Shown: in pieces, positions 44,109-53,725 of the stretch
Numbering within the stretch: position 1 is the first letter of the stretch
How the letters are laid out: every line of letters begins with the position of its first letter
Source of the DNA: Burkholderiaceae bacterium
Lineage (GTDB): Bacteria; Pseudomonadota; Gammaproteobacteria; Burkholderiales; Burkholderiaceae_E
Reading direction: 5' to 3'
Assembly: GCA_021166725.1 (NCBI GenBank)
Contig: JAJPES010000056.1
Span: 62,001-126,000, forward strand
Length of the DNA: 64,000 bases
Notes under the pieces: model-generated
Told to the model about the DNA's origin: nothing
Seen by the model: only the letters and a program-made list of their open reading frames with translations
Databases searched by the model: none
Program-made: the position numbers and the translations under genes

Positions 44109-45727
44109 CGCGGGGCAGGCGCCTGTACGACGGAGCGGATAGCCGGCTGAAGCGCATCGGCGAGCAGGCGCAGGCGGCGGGCGGCCGCGCGCAGGTGCTC
44201 GGCGGAAGTGGCGCCGCCGCCGGTTTCGATCGGGGTGACCAGCACCAGCGCGAGCGACTCGTCCCCACGCCCGGTGAGCAACGACCATGCGGTTGCCGCC
44301 TTCGCGCGATAGGGGTTGGCCGTTTGCGTGTCGCCGATGGCGTACCACTGCCAGACGAGCAGCAGGCCGGTGCCTGCACGACGGATCCGGTAGGACGCCA
44401 CGCTTCCCCACGCAGCACTGCGAGTCGACTTCGAGAGGATCTGCGACTGGAAGTCGTCGGCGCGAACCACGTAGTTGCTGCCGTGGATCATTTCGCTGGT
44501 CTCGTGCTGCCGTGCGTAGTGGTACGCGTGCAGTTCCACCGGTGTCCCGTCGATCGTGCGCGCGATGCGAAGCGTTCCCGAGGCGCCGGTGTAGTGCGGC
44601 TCGTAGTCGAGTGACTGTGCCGGAGGTAGCCCGTCGATGGCGGCGCGCAGCGGCCCGACGCCATCGAAGGATTCCGACTGATCGAGCAGTTCATTCGACA
44701 GCGGCCGCCACAAGGCGACGATGGCGACGGCGGCGAGTACCAGCGCGATGCGCCGATTGTTCGACGATGATCGCGAGAGCCGATCGGGTTCGTCCATCGG
44801 TATGGCACCGCGCGTCGCAGGTATCGACGTACTCGCCGCCACCGGTTCGCGCCACAGCGAGCCTGCCCAGAAGAGCAGTGCCATTACCAGCCCGAAGAAA
44901 AGCCAGCCGTAGATCAGATGATCGACTCCGGCGGCCAACTTCATGTTCGAGATGTGCCCGAGCATCACGATGCCGTAGGCGCGCACCCAGTTCGCGACGA
45001 TCGGCACGACGATCGCCAACGCCACGAACGCCAGGCGATAGCGCAAGGTGCGGAACTGCAGGTAGGCGTATAGCACGCCGAGCGCGAGCGAGGCGATGAG
45101 ATAGCGCAGTCCGCTGCACGCCTCTACGACCGACCATCTCCCGCTGGGCAGCGAGAAATGCAGACCTTCCCGGAATACGGGGACGCCACTCCAGCGCACG
45201 GCAGCGACGGTCGCATCGGCCGTGTAGTCCATCATGATCGGCGTGAGGAACTCGCCGACCGGAACCGCGAAAAAGAGGAACGCGAGCGGAAACGCGATGG
45301 CGCGGGTGATGGCTGGCCCCACCAGCAGCAGCATCGTTGCAGGAATGATCCCGACGGTGCCGAATTGTTCGAGCGAGGACACTCCGCCCAGTCGGCCGAC
45401 CAGCCAGATCAGGCCGCAGGCGAAGAGCGCGAACGTGGCCGGCCACCAGGGTCGCTGCGGGAGGGCCTGCCAATCGCTGCGGCGCCGCCAGAGCATCCAG
45501 GCTGCGCACGGCAGCGCAGTGAAGCCGTGCGCGAAGGTCTCCGAATGCATCCATACCCGGACCATCGAGGCCCAGACGTCGGGGAAAACGGCGATCGACA
45601 GCAGGCAGGCGAACGCAAAGCTCGCCAGCACCGTGCCGGTCACGCTTTCCAGGCCGAAGGGCCGGCCACGCGTCGGCGAGCCGGCGTCGACCGCCTGCAT
45701 CGGCATTCCCGGAAACTCCGGTTTCAT
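44105..45727 (-). CDS. xrtA: Exosortase A fused to EpsI domain
   Basis: 540 residues from ATG 45727, overlapping the FemAB stop (ATGA). Residues 30-310 form about eight membrane helices with the exosortase triad: Cys204 in VEACSGLRYL, Arg249 in NWVRAYG and His270 in VDHLIYGW. These agree with exosortase A (EpsH). Residues from about 335 to 540 are an EpsI-type periplasmic domain (DYEPHYTGASG, LVWQWYAIGDTQTANPYRAK); epsI is often a fused or adjacent gene in XrtA loci. The enzyme is a membrane transpeptidase that cuts PEP-CTERM sorting signals of exported proteins. No PEP-CTERM protein is encoded in the window, so its substrates lie elsewhere. Confidence 0.95.
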   Translation of the reverse strand: MKPEFPGMPMQAVDAGSPTRGRPFGLESVTGTVLASFAFACLLSIAVFPDVWASMVRVWMHSETFAHGFTALPCAAWMLWRRRSDWQALPQRPWWPATFALFACGLIWLVGRLGGVSSLEQFGTVGIIPATMLLLVGPAITRAIAFPLAFLFFAVPVGEFLTPIMMDYTADATVAAVRWSGVPVFREGLHFSLPSGRWSVVEACSGLRYLIASLALGVLYAYLQFRTLRYRLAFVALAIVVPIVANWVRAYGIVMLGHISNMKLAAGVDHLIYGWLFFGLVMALLFWAGSLWREPVAASTSIPATRGAIPMDEPDRLSRSSSNNRRIALVLAAVAIVALWRPLSNELLDQSESFDGVGPLRAAIDGLPPAQSLDYEPHYTGASGTLRIARTIDGTPVELHAYHYARQHETSEMIHGSNYVVRADDFQSQILSKSTRSAAWGSVASYRIRRAGTGLLLVWQWYAIGDTQTANPYRAKAATAWSLLTGRGDESLALVLVTPIETGGGATSAEHLRAAARRLRLLADALQPAIRSVVQAPAPR

Positions 45728-46851
45728 CCGAGCCCCCGCACGATGTACGGCCCGATCGCCCCCACGAGCCACCGCGGAAGCCGTCGCCACGTCGCGATCA
45801 TCAGGCGGTAGCGTGGGTTGAGCGGGTTGTTCTGCGGAATCGCCTGGCCGCGCAGCAGTCGATACTCATAGACGAGCGGTGTCGGCTCGAAGCCCCAATT
45901 CTTCTTGAAATCGAAAGGCCCTGTTCCCCGCTTGCTGCGCCCATAGTCGAACACGCGACAGCCGCGCTCCGCCGCTCGACGCATCAGTTCCCAATACTTG
46001 AAGTCGTTCGCGGCGAGCTCGCGCGCCCGCGGCGCGTCGCCGGCGTGCATCGGCAATACTTCGTCGCGAAAGTACAGGCTCAGCACCGCGCTGACTGGTT
46101 GGCGCTTCGCGTCACGCACGACGAGCACCTCGGCGCGCTCGCCGAAGGCCTGCAGCAACAGCTCGAAGAAGCGCCTGCCGTGCGCAGGTGTTCCGTGTCG
46201 GTGGACGTTGTCGGCGAAAAGCGCGAAGAACGCGTCGAGATCGCCGGTGTCGCTGTGCAGCGCGTTGCGGATGCCCTTGCGCACCATTGCGCGCTGCTTG
46301 CGCGGGATCGCCGCCATGTTGGCTTCCGGCTCGGCGGAAATCGGCTTGCGGAACGTGACGTACAGGTCCTGGCGCGGCCAGTCCCGGTGCGATTCGCCCA
46401 GGCTGCGGTATTCGATGTGGTCGACGCCGAGTTCGCGGCCGATCGCTTCGGCGCGCGCATCGAGCGCGTCGTGTGTTTCGCGGTCTTCGGCGAGCGGTCC
46501 CGCGTAGGGGCAGAAGGGCAGGCTGGCGAGCGAATGCCCGAAGAGCAGCGTCTTGACCTCGACCATCGGCAGCAGGCCGACAAGCTGCGCGCCGCGCCGG
46601 GCAACGAGGTAATGAGGCCGATGGCCGAAGGCTTCGCGCAATACCCCTCGCCAGGCCCAGTCGTGATAGATCGTCGCGTCCGGGCGCGCCTCGAGCCAGC
46701 GCTGCCACGTCTCGCGGTCGGCGTCGCTCGCGACGGAGACCGTGACTTCGCGTTGTCCCGGTGTCGGCGTGGCATGCGTTGCCTGTCGGGGAGTGGCCCC
46801 CGAATGAACGCCGGCCGGCTCCTGCAGCAGGTGCGCATCTTCGCGGTTCAT
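45724..46851 (-). CDS. FemAB-like, XrtA/PEP-CTERM system-associated protein
   Basis: 375 residues from ATG 46851, overlapping the deacetylase stop (ATGA). It has the double GNAT-like fold of FemAB proteins: WQRWLEARPDATIYHDWAWRGVLREAFGH, AMVRKGIRNAL, HGTPAHGRRFFELL, then ELMRRAAERGCRVFDYGRSKRGTGPFDFKKNWGFEP, the family's C-terminal signature (TIGR03019). FemAB/FemX enzymes add amino acids from aminoacyl-tRNA to peptidoglycan precursors. The XrtA-associated branch has no settled substrate, but an aminoacyl-tRNA donor would fit the hydrolase domain on the Mur ligase (inference). Confidence 0.92.
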   Translation of the reverse strand: MNREDAHLLQEPAGVHSGATPRQATHATPTPGQREVTVSVASDADRETWQRWLEARPDATIYHDWAWRGVLREAFGHRPHYLVARRGAQLVGLLPMVEVKTLLFGHSLASLPFCPYAGPLAEDRETHDALDARAEAIGRELGVDHIEYRSLGESHRDWPRQDLYVTFRKPISAEPEANMAAIPRKQRAMVRKGIRNALHSDTGDLDAFFALFADNVHRHGTPAHGRRFFELLLQAFGERAEVLVVRDAKRQPVSAVLSLYFRDEVLPMHAGDAPRARELAANDFKYWELMRRAAERGCRVFDYGRSKRGTGPFDFKKNWGFEPTPLVYEYRLLRGQAIPQNNPLNPRYRLMIATWRRLPRWLVGAIGPYIVRGLG

Positions 46852-47738
46852 TGCACCGGCTCCCTCCGCACGCCGGCGGATTCGAGCTGCGCCGCGAAGA
46901 CCTCGTCCACCCGAGCCCAGCGGAAGTCGCGCAGCAACCGATCGAGCCGGCCCGCCATCCGCTCCAGATTCACGTAGTGGCGAAACTTCGACTTCGCTCC
47001 CGCCTGCCGCATGCGTGGCTGCTCCGGGTCGATCTCCCACGGGTGGAAGTAGAAGATGCACGGCTCGCCGTCGCGTTCGTTGATGCGTCGGATGCTCCAG
47101 CGCGACACCGGGTAGGGCAGCAGCCGGAAATAGCCACCACCGGAAGCCGGCAGGTTGCGCCCGAGCATGCGCAGCGAGCTGGGCGGAATCTCGACGACGC
47201 CCGAAGGTGTGCGCCAGGCGAAGCGCGGTGCCTCGGGCATGCCGTAGTGATCGTGCGCGATCGGGTAGACGCTCGAGCTGTACGCGTGTCCGGTCTCGGC
47301 GATCACGTCGTGCGCCCACAGGTTCGAGGCGCCGATCGAGAAGCTCGGTGCGCGGTATCCGCGCACGGGAACGCTGCCGATGTCCTCGAGCAGCGATTTC
47401 GCGCGTGACAGGTCTTCGCGGAACGCGGCGGGTGTCTGGTCGCTCGCGCGTCGGTGGGCGTAGCCATGGCTTGCCAGTTCGTGGCCGCCGTCGACGAGCT
47501 TGCGGATCAGCGCCGGGTAGCGCTCGGCGATCCAGCCGAGCGTGAAGAACGTGGCGCGCGTTTCGTGCCGCTCGAGAAGCTCGAGGATGACGGCGACGTT
47601 CCTCTCGACGCGGCAAGGCATCGCATCCCAGCGATCGCGCGCGACGTAGGGTGCGAAGGCTGCCACCTGGAAGTAGTCCTCGACGTCGATCGACATCGCG
47701 TTGACGGCGGGTTGCTGCATGCCGCAGTGCCCGCTCAC
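46848..47738 (-). CDS. XrtA system polysaccharide deacetylase (TIGR03006 type)
   Basis: 296 residues from GTG 47738, overlapping the ATPase stop (GTGA); Met7 is an alternative. It opens with the family motif MSIDVEDYFQVAAF (Asp18, Asp21). ELLERHETRATFFTLGWIAERYPALI and HELASHGYAHRR (the metal histidines) follow, then RAPSFSIG and FYFHPWEIDPEQPR. It is the dedicated deacetylase found between the ATPase and FemAB genes in XrtA loci, probably acting on the exopolysaccharide or its precursors. Confidence 0.92.
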   Translation of the reverse strand: MSGHCGMQQPAVNAMSIDVEDYFQVAAFAPYVARDRWDAMPCRVERNVAVILELLERHETRATFFTLGWIAERYPALIRKLVDGGHELASHGYAHRRASDQTPAAFREDLSRAKSLLEDIGSVPVRGYRAPSFSIGASNLWAHDVIAETGHAYSSSVYPIAHDHYGMPEAPRFAWRTPSGVVEIPPSSLRMLGRNLPASGGGYFRLLPYPVSRWSIRRINERDGEPCIFYFHPWEIDPEQPRMRQAGAKSKFRHYVNLERMAGRLDRLLRDFRWARVDEVFAAQLESAGVRREPVQ

Positions 47739-48805
47739 GCCACCGTTCGCTCGCTGTCCGAGGCGCGGCTGCGTAGCATCCGAAGGACCTTCTTCAGCGT
47801 GCCGAAGATCATGCCGGTGGTCGATTCCAGCAGTGCGACGCGATCCTCGAGCGCGGCGAGCGACGCTGCGCGTCCGCCGTCGGCGGTATCGGCCTCGTCG
47901 GTGTCGGCCAGCCCGGCTTCGGCTACGCTTCCGCCGTTGGTGCGGACCGCGCTGGGCGGCGCCACCGCGCCGACGAGATTGCGTCGCGGGCCCAGTTCCA
48001 TCTTCAGCTCGGCTGCGACGTCGACGACGTCGCTTTCGGCGAGCGCGTGCTTCTCGCCGAGATAGCCCGCGAGCAACAGTCGATCGACGAGTGTGTTGAT
48101 CCGGCGCGGAATGCCGTGCGTGAGCGCGAAGATCCGGTCGAAGGCGGGCGCGTCGAAGGAAGGATCTCCCTTCCAGCCGACGTGCGCGAGTCGGTACTCG
48201 ACGTATTGCTGCGTCTCGGCCCGATCGAGCGGACCGAGGTGGTAGGCGGCGATGATGCGCTGCTTCAGTTGCCGCATCTCCGGCCGCTGCATCAGGTCGC
48301 GCAGCTCCGGCTGTCCGAGCAGGAAGCTCTGCAGCGTGGCCTTCGTGCCGAGCTGGAAGTTCGACAGCATGCGCAGCTCCTCGATGGCGCGCGCACCGAG
48401 ATTCTGCGCCTCGTCGACGATGAGCAGCGCGCGCTTGCCCTGTCCCTGCAACTCGCGCAAATGCGCTTCGAGCCGGATGAGCAGCGTCGACTTGTCGTTC
48501 GTGTCGTCGGTGGGAAGCCCGAAGGAGCTGGCGACGATGCGCACGAGGTCTTCGGCCTCGAGTTGCGTGGTGACGATCTGCACCGGCACGACGTTGTTCG
48601 CCGGCAGGCGGCGCAGCAACTGCTGCACCAGTGTCGTCTTTCCGGCGCCCACCTCCCCCGTGACCACGATGAACCCTTCGGCCTGGTGCAGCCCGTACTC
48701 CAGGTACGCCATCGCGCGCCGATGGCCGCGGCTGCCGAAGAAGAACTCCGGATCCGGGCTCAGCTGGAACGGCTTGCCGGAAAGCCGGTAGAACGACTCG
48801 TACAT
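47735..48805 (-). CDS. XrtA-associated ATPase (TIGR03015, ExeA-like)
   Basis: 356 residues from ATG 48805, overlapping the outer-membrane gene's stop by one base. It starts MYESFYRLSGKPFQLSPDPEFFF, the ExeA/general-secretion ATPase opening. Walker A is TGEVGAGKT (50-58) and Walker B is LLIVDEAQNL, with RRINTLVDRLLLAGYL as sensor. The acidic C-terminus (after about 275) ends in a predicted coiled coil (LAALEDRVALLESTTGMIF). It probably powers or gates assembly of the export machinery at the inner membrane. Confidence 0.92.
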   Translation of the reverse strand: MYESFYRLSGKPFQLSPDPEFFFGSRGHRRAMAYLEYGLHQAEGFIVVTGEVGAGKTTLVQQLLRRLPANNVVPVQIVTTQLEAEDLVRIVASSFGLPTDDTNDKSTLLIRLEAHLRELQGQGKRALLIVDEAQNLGARAIEELRMLSNFQLGTKATLQSFLLGQPELRDLMQRPEMRQLKQRIIAAYHLGPLDRAETQQYVEYRLAHVGWKGDPSFDAPAFDRIFALTHGIPRRINTLVDRLLLAGYLGEKHALAESDVVDVAAELKMELGPRRNLVGAVAPPSAVRTNGGSVAEAGLADTDEADTADGGRAASLAALEDRVALLESTTGMIFGTLKKVLRMLRSRASDSERTVA

Positions 48806-50433
48806 CAGTAGAACCTCATGTCGACGCCGGCGTAGATCGAGTTTTCGTCGTACGAAGCGCTGCGCCCGTGACCGGACTGGACGCGTCGGCGCACGCCGGC
48901 GAAGCCCGCCATGTCGCTCGTGATCCACGTGCGGTAGCCGACACGAAACGAGGTGTACTGCGTCTCGAAGAACGCGGTGGGGGACTCGATGCGGCGTCGA
49001 TCTGCGACGACGTCGATCGCCGATCTGCCGTCGAGCCGATGCGAGTACGACGCGATGAGACCGCGTTCGCGAATCTCGCCGACGAAGATACCGCCGAAAA
49101 TGGCACTGCCGCGGATTCCGGTGAGTTGCGTGCTCGACTGCAGTTCGGTGGTCGATTCGCGGTTCGAGAAGAAGCCGGTGAAGGTGAGAGAGTTGCGCGC
49201 TCCGCGCAACCCCCAGAACGCAGTCAGTTGCCGGGCCATCATCGCCGCGTCGGTGAACATGCCCTGCGTGAGCACGGTTCCCGGCGGCAGCACGATACCG
49301 GCCGAGAGCAGGCTCGTGATGACCGGGTTTGCCTGTCCGACGCCGGCGCCGAATCCTGAGGTGAGCGATGCCGGGTTGAACATCAGCAGCGACGCGTCGG
49401 CGCTGGTGAGCACCGATCGTGACCAGCGCAGTCCCATCGTCGTGCGCTGTGTCGAGTGCGCGAGGCTGAGGTTGCCGACAGTGCCGTAGTAGCGCTTCGA
49501 GACCGATCCGCTGACGCTGGTGCGCTGGAACGGCGTCCAGTCGAAACCGGCGCCGGGACCGTAGCCCTCGGTGTCGCCGTCCTCGTTGCGCAGGCCGTCG
49601 ATCTGCTCGTAGTCGATCGTTCCGTACACGCGCAGCGTGGGGTAGATGTTGTAGAAGAGCACGCCGCCCGAGTGCTGCCGATCGCGCGTGAAGCCGCTGT
49701 TGAATTCACGCCGCTGGATCGAGCCGTACCAGCGCCAGTTCCACTTCGATGCACCCTGGATGCCGTCGACCTGGGCGGACGCCGTCTGGCTGAGCTTCGC
49801 TGTCGCGAAGCCGCTGCTTCCGCCGCTGTGCGCGGCCGTATAACGCAACTGGTAGGTGGCGAGCCGCCCCAGTACGTCGCGATACCACGGCGAGATGCTG
49901 AAGTGGCGCACGTTCGCGGTGTTGCTGAACGACGACCCGGGATCGGTCGTGATTGGCCCCATCGCCGACGCGCCGATCGTTCCCATGTACCCCGTGAGAT
50001 CCACGCCGAAGCGGTCGTCGATCAGCGCGAAGCTGCCCCGCGCATTCAGCGCCTGGCGAAAGAAGTTCGTCTCGCCTTCGCTCACGCGCAGGAAGTTGCG
50101 GACCTGGTAAAAAAGCCGGTAGTTGGCGCGCGGTGCGTTCGACTGGGCGATGACGTACGGGGAGACCTCGAGAATGATGTCGCTGTCGCCGCCGCCGGAG
50201 CTATGCCGGACGTTGTCGGACCACGTGGACGTGGCGCGAACGCCCGCCTGCAGGCTCGGTTTCTCGAGTGGATAGCCGAGGCCGAAGAGCCCTTGAGCGG
50301 CAGCGCCCGTCGACAGCGCGAGCGCTGCCGCGCCCAGCAGGGCGCGCGGCGCGGTGCGCGGTGCGTTACGACGAACCCGCCGCGCCGTAGCCGTAGCCGT
50401 ATCCGTAGCCCTGGTAGTAGCCGTTGCTCTCAA
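48805..50433 (-). CDS. PEP-CTERM system outer-membrane beta-barrel protein (TIGR03016 type)
   Basis: 542 residues if the TTG at 50433 is used. A signal peptide ends in ALSTGAAAQ. The rest consists of amphipathic beta strands with aromatic girdles and ends in VDMRFY, a C-terminal aromatic suited to barrel insertion. The family occurs downstream of the XrtA tyrosine kinase and may form the outer-membrane secretion channel. The start lies inside the kinase's Tyr-rich tail in another frame (68-base overlap), giving a repetitive N-terminus rich in Ala, Thr and Arg. No ATG or GTG lies closer to the signal peptide, so the true start is uncertain. Confidence 0.85.
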   Translation of the reverse strand: MRATATTRATDTATATARRVRRNAPRTAPRALLGAAALALSTGAAAQGLFGLGYPLEKPSLQAGVRATSTWSDNVRHSSGGGDSDIILEVSPYVIAQSNAPRANYRLFYQVRNFLRVSEGETNFFRQALNARGSFALIDDRFGVDLTGYMGTIGASAMGPITTDPGSSFSNTANVRHFSISPWYRDVLGRLATYQLRYTAAHSGGSSGFATAKLSQTASAQVDGIQGASKWNWRWYGSIQRREFNSGFTRDRQHSGGVLFYNIYPTLRVYGTIDYEQIDGLRNEDGDTEGYGPGAGFDWTPFQRTSVSGSVSKRYYGTVGNLSLAHSTQRTTMGLRWSRSVLTSADASLLMFNPASLTSGFGAGVGQANPVITSLLSAGIVLPPGTVLTQGMFTDAAMMARQLTAFWGLRGARNSLTFTGFFSNRESTTELQSSTQLTGIRGSAIFGGIFVGEIRERGLIASYSHRLDGRSAIDVVADRRRIESPTAFFETQYTSFRVGYRTWITSDMAGFAGVRRRVQSGHGRSASYDENSIYAGVDMRFY

Positions 50434-51370
50434 TGTTGCGCGCCTTGTTCAGCACGAGACCGACGATCTCGTTCGACTCGATGGTGGACAGCGCCTGCGT
50501 GACCGCTTCCTGGGGCGTGCGCCCCGACTCCACGACCATGACGATCTGCCCCATGTACGACGCGAGCACGCGGGCCTCGGTCGTCACGAGCAACGGGGGC
50601 GAGTCGAAGATCAGCACGCAATCGGGATATCGCTTGCTAAGCTCGTCGAGCAGACGTCCCATGGCTTCGCTGGCAAGCCATTCGGTGGCGTGCTGGTCGT
50701 GGCGTCCGGCCGGCAGCAGTGACAGCGTCTCTACGTTCGTCGGCAGCACCAGTTGCGAGAGATCGGGGCCGCCGTCGATCAGCCAGTCCATCAAGCCGAC
50801 GTCGGCGTGGATGCCCAACTCGCGGGGAATCGTGGGACGCGCCACGTCGGCGTCGATGAGCAGCACCCCGTGATCGCGCTCGGCGGCGATGCTCATTGCC
50901 AGGTTCACCGACGTGAAGCTCTTGCCTTCGCCGGGGAACGCGCTGGTGACCATGATGCGCTTGCCGTTCCTGACCGGCGCCTGTCCGTGACGACCGAAGG
51001 CGTTGCCGAGCAGGGGGCGCTTGATGACGCGGAACTCGTGTGCACTCTGCGTGGCCGGGCCGTTGGGCACCACCATGCCGCGTGCGCGCAGTCCCTCGAG
51101 GTGGATGCGCACCGGCTCGCGTTCGACCGGCCTCGCCGCGTTCGGCGCGACGGGCGGCGCGGTGCCGCGCATCACTGCCTCGCGTTCGCGCGGTTCGTCG
51201 TCGGCCAGCGCAACTTCGTCTGACGCACCAGCGTCGAGCCGATCGGCGAAGGCTTCGATCGAAGTGCGCCGCTCCGCGCCCGGCCCTGCCGTAGGCGCGG
51301 GCGGCGAAGAGACGTCCGCAGCGGCTCTTTCCTCGTTCAGACGCGCGACGGCTCGTTCGATCAGGCTCAT
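50366..51370 (-). CDS. XrtA-associated tyrosine autokinase (BY-kinase)
   Basis: 334 residues. The N-terminus MSLIERAVARLNEE matches the TIGR03018 family. Walker A is SAFPGEGKS (143-151), Walker A' LLIDAD (170-175), and Walker B VLIFDSPP. The C-terminal tail (316-334) is NGYYQGYGYGYGYGAAGSS, with six tyrosines for autophosphorylation. BY-kinases of this kind cycle phosphorylation with the chain-length protein encoded just upstream (eight-base gap) to control polymer length and export. Confidence 0.93.
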   Translation of the reverse strand: MSLIERAVARLNEERAAADVSSPPAPTAGPGAERRTSIEAFADRLDAGASDEVALADDEPREREAVMRGTAPPVAPNAARPVEREPVRIHLEGLRARGMVVPNGPATQSAHEFRVIKRPLLGNAFGRHGQAPVRNGKRIMVTSAFPGEGKSFTSVNLAMSIAAERDHGVLLIDADVARPTIPRELGIHADVGLMDWLIDGGPDLSQLVLPTNVETLSLLPAGRHDQHATEWLASEAMGRLLDELSKRYPDCVLIFDSPPLLVTTEARVLASYMGQIVMVVESGRTPQEAVTQALSTIESNEIVGLVLNKARNIESNGYYQGYGYGYGYGAAGSS

Positions 51371-51378
51371 GGGCGTCC

Positions 51379-52947
51379 TTATTGCGGTGCGCCTTTCAGC
51401 GCGTAATAGGCGATGGTGAGCCCGAACAAGGCAACGTATCCGACGGTGCTCCCGGCGAATGCGAAGGTGGCGAAGCGGGCACGCGCGCGCTCGGCGGCCG
51501 TGGAGATGTACGAGACGCCGCCGAGCAGTGGCAGGCCGGTTTCGCGCGCGAGCGAGCGCAGGTCCAGGAAGGTCGGACGCAACTGGTCGCGCAGGAACGC
51601 TACCGCAATGCCGCCGCCGAGCGATGCGAACAGCGCGATTCCGAGCAGCGCGGGGCGGTTCGGGCCGACCGGCTTCGGATCGACGCGAGGCGGATCGATC
51701 ACGCGGAATTCGCCGATTCCGGCCGATGCGTCGAGCTCGCCCGACATCTGCGCGGACTCGCGTCGACTGAGCAGCTTCTCGTAGTTGGCCTTGTTGACGT
51801 CGTAGTCGCGATTCAGCTGCTTGTATTCGGCTTCGATGCGCGGCACGGCCTGTGCTAGTTCGCGTGCCTCGGCCAGGCGGTTCTCGAAGTCGGCAGCGCG
51901 CGTTCGCAACGAAGCGACGTGCGCCTCGGAATCGGCGAGCGCGATGCGCAGCTCCCGGAAGATCGGGTTGGCGACCGTGCCCCCGTCGGGCGCTGCCGCT
52001 GCCGCTTGCGCGGCTTTCTTGCGCGCCGCATCGCGCTGTGCCTCGAGCTCCTTCAGCACGCGTTCGGTCGCGACGACGTCGGGGTGCGCGCCGGTAAAGC
52101 GAAGCTTGAGCTCGTCCAGTCGTTGGCGCTGCGCTTCGATGCGCCCATCGAACTCGGTGGGTTGGGACGAGACCGCGCTCGCCACCGGGATCTCGGGTGG
52201 TCCGAGGACCAGCGGGGCCGAGCCCGTCATCTGCTTGCGCAGCTCGTCGCGTGCAGTCTCGGCCTGGCGCACCTCCAGTCGCGCTTCGCGCAGTTGCGAT
52301 TCCAGGGCGGCGACCTGTGCGAGGTAATCGGGGGCGAGTCCCGGCATCAGCCGCATGTTGCGCAGTTTGAAGTCCTTCAGTGCATTTTCGGCCGCAACCA
52401 GCTTCTGCTCGTAGCCCGCAATCTGCTCGTCGATGAATTTCTGGGCCTGCGCGGTGTCGCGGCGCTTGGCGCCCATGCTCGACTCGACGAAGATGTTCAG
52501 CAGCGACTGCACGACATTGCGCGCCGTGCCCGGATCGGTACTCTCATAGCTGATGCCGTAGAGATTGTTGCCGCGCGATACGGCGGTCAACCGGATGCTT
52601 CGCATCAGTCGATCGATGATCGCGTCACGCTCGGCCTGCGTATTCGCCTTCAGGTCGAGATCGGCCGCGCGCACGACGCGCTCGGCGTTGGGCCGGCTCA
52701 CCAGCGTGCGCGCCATCATCTCGACGACCTGGTTGACGTTCGGTTCCACCGCCAGCCCGCTTAGCAAAGGCTTGAGGATCGTCTGCGTGTCGACGTAGAC
52801 GCGCGCCGACGCGCTGTAGCGATCGGGCATCTTCCAGACGTAGAACGATCCGGCGACTCCGATGACGACGGCCACCAGCAGCGCCGTCCATCGATAGAAC
52901 CAGATCGCGCGTAGCGTCGACCGGATCAGTGCAAGTGTTTCTGCCAT
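51379..52947 (-). CDS. XrtA system chain-length determinant (Wzz/PCP-type)
   Basis: 522 residues. A membrane helix lies at about 17-38 ([19 protein letters not shown]), a long coiled-coil periplasmic region at about 180-400 ([24 protein letters not shown]), the proline-rich motif [21 protein letters not shown] at the second helix, and a third hydrophobic segment close to the C-terminus. It fits TIGR03007, the XrtA polysaccharide co-polymerase. It partners the tyrosine autokinase encoded next and the export lipoprotein encoded 16 bases upstream. Confidence 0.93.
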   Translation of the reverse strand: MAETLALIRSTLRAIWFYRWTALLVAVVIGVAGSFYVWKMPDRYSASARVYVDTQTILKPLLSGLAVEPNVNQVVEMMARTLVSRPNAERVVRAADLDLKANTQAERDAIIDRLMRSIRLTAVSRGNNLYGISYESTDPGTARNVVQSLLNIFVESSMGAKRRDTAQAQKFIDEQIAGYEQKLVAAENALKDFKLRNMRLMPGLAPDYLAQVAALESQLREARLEVRQAETARDELRKQMTGSAPLVLGPPEIPVASAVSSQPTEFDGRIEAQRQRLDELKLRFTGAHPDVVATERVLKELEAQRDAARKKAAQAAAAAPDGGTVANPIFRELRIALADSEAHVASLRTRAADFENRLAEARELAQAVPRIEAEYKQLNRDYDVNKANYEKLLSRRESAQMSGELDASAGIGEFRVIDPPRVDPKPVGPNRPALLGIALFASLGGGIAVAFLRDQLRPTFLDLRSLARETGLPLLGGVSYISTAAERARARFATFAFAGSTVGYVALFGLTIAYYALKGAPQ

Positions 52948-52963
52948 GCTGCCTTTACCGCTG

Positions 52964-53557
52964 TCAGAACCAGCTTTCGGGAATGATGATCACGTCGCCC
53001 GGAAGCACCTGGATGTTCGCGTCGACGTCGCCGCGCTTGATGAGATCGGCAAGACGAAGGTTGTACGCCTTCTTCTCGGCTCCACGGAAGAGTACGGCGC
53101 GGTTGCCCGAGGCGAAGTCGGTGAGACCGCCCACGGCGATCATCACGTCGAGCAGCGTCATGTTCTGCCGATAGGGCAGGGTGGCCGGCTTCACCGCCTG
53201 TCCGAGCACGCGGATCTGCTCGTCGTTGCCGCCGCCGAATCCGGTGACGACGACGGTGACGACCGGATCCTGCAGGTATTTCTTCAGCGCGGTCTCGATC
53301 TCGCGCGCAAGGTCGGTGGGGTTCTTGCCCTGCGCAACGAGATCCTCGACGAGCGGGGTGGTGATGCGACCGTCGGGACGGACGGGCACCGAGGTGGACA
53401 ACTCCGGGTTGCGCCAGACGACGATGTTCAGCGTATCGCCGGGGCCGATGATGTAGCGATAGTCCGGCTCGGCCGCCTGCTGCGGCGCCGAGGGCAGGGT
53501 GGACGCGCAGCCCGCCACCAGCACGGCGGCCAGAAATGCGACGAAGGATCGAAGCAT
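52964..53557 (-). CDS. XrtA system polysaccharide export lipoprotein (Wza-like)
   Basis: 197 residues from ATG 53557, with GAGGAG seven bases upstream. Signal and lipobox VAGCAS place the lipid on Cys17. The poly-export domain follows: [37 protein letters not shown], then a SLBB-type region [31 protein letters not shown]. It forms the outer-membrane export pore or its periplasmic part. It is the first gene of the long minus-strand run down to 34338, so the promoter should lie in 53558-53725. Confidence 0.93.
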   Translation of the reverse strand: MLRSFVAFLAAVLVAGCASTLPSAPQQAAEPDYRYIIGPGDTLNIVVWRNPELSTSVPVRPDGRITTPLVEDLVAQGKNPTDLAREIETALKKYLQDPVVTVVVTGFGGGNDEQIRVLGQAVKPATLPYRQNMTLLDVMIAVGGLTDFASGNRAVLFRGAEKKAYNLRLADLIKRGDVDANIQVLPGDVIIIPESWF

Positions 53558-53698
53558 CGAGAGACTCCTCGTTGTACGGGTTCCGGACCCGGTGTTGTTC
53601 CCCACCCCGGCTCGACCGCTTCCGGAGCATCTGACAGTTTGTTCCCGATCCGGCCTTGCAGGCGAAGCCCTTTGGGCGGCGCCGGCAAAGATGCCACG

Positions 53699-53718
53699 CC
53701 GGGCGAAGAAGCGCCCGG
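53699..53718 (-). terminator. GC hairpin downstream of the lytic transglycosylase gene
   Basis: CCGGGCG and CGCCCGG form a perfect seven-base stem around an AAGAAG loop, seven bases past the transglycosylase stop. No run of T follows on the minus strand, so it is at best a weak intrinsic terminator or a leader hairpin for the export operon that begins at 53557. Confidence 0.35.
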
Positions 53719-53725
53719 AACTACA

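Noticed and set aside
50383-50420. Tandem repeat suggestive of a CRISPR or regulatory repeat
   Set aside because: It is a short coding repeat for the kinase's Tyr-Gly tail, with no spacers.
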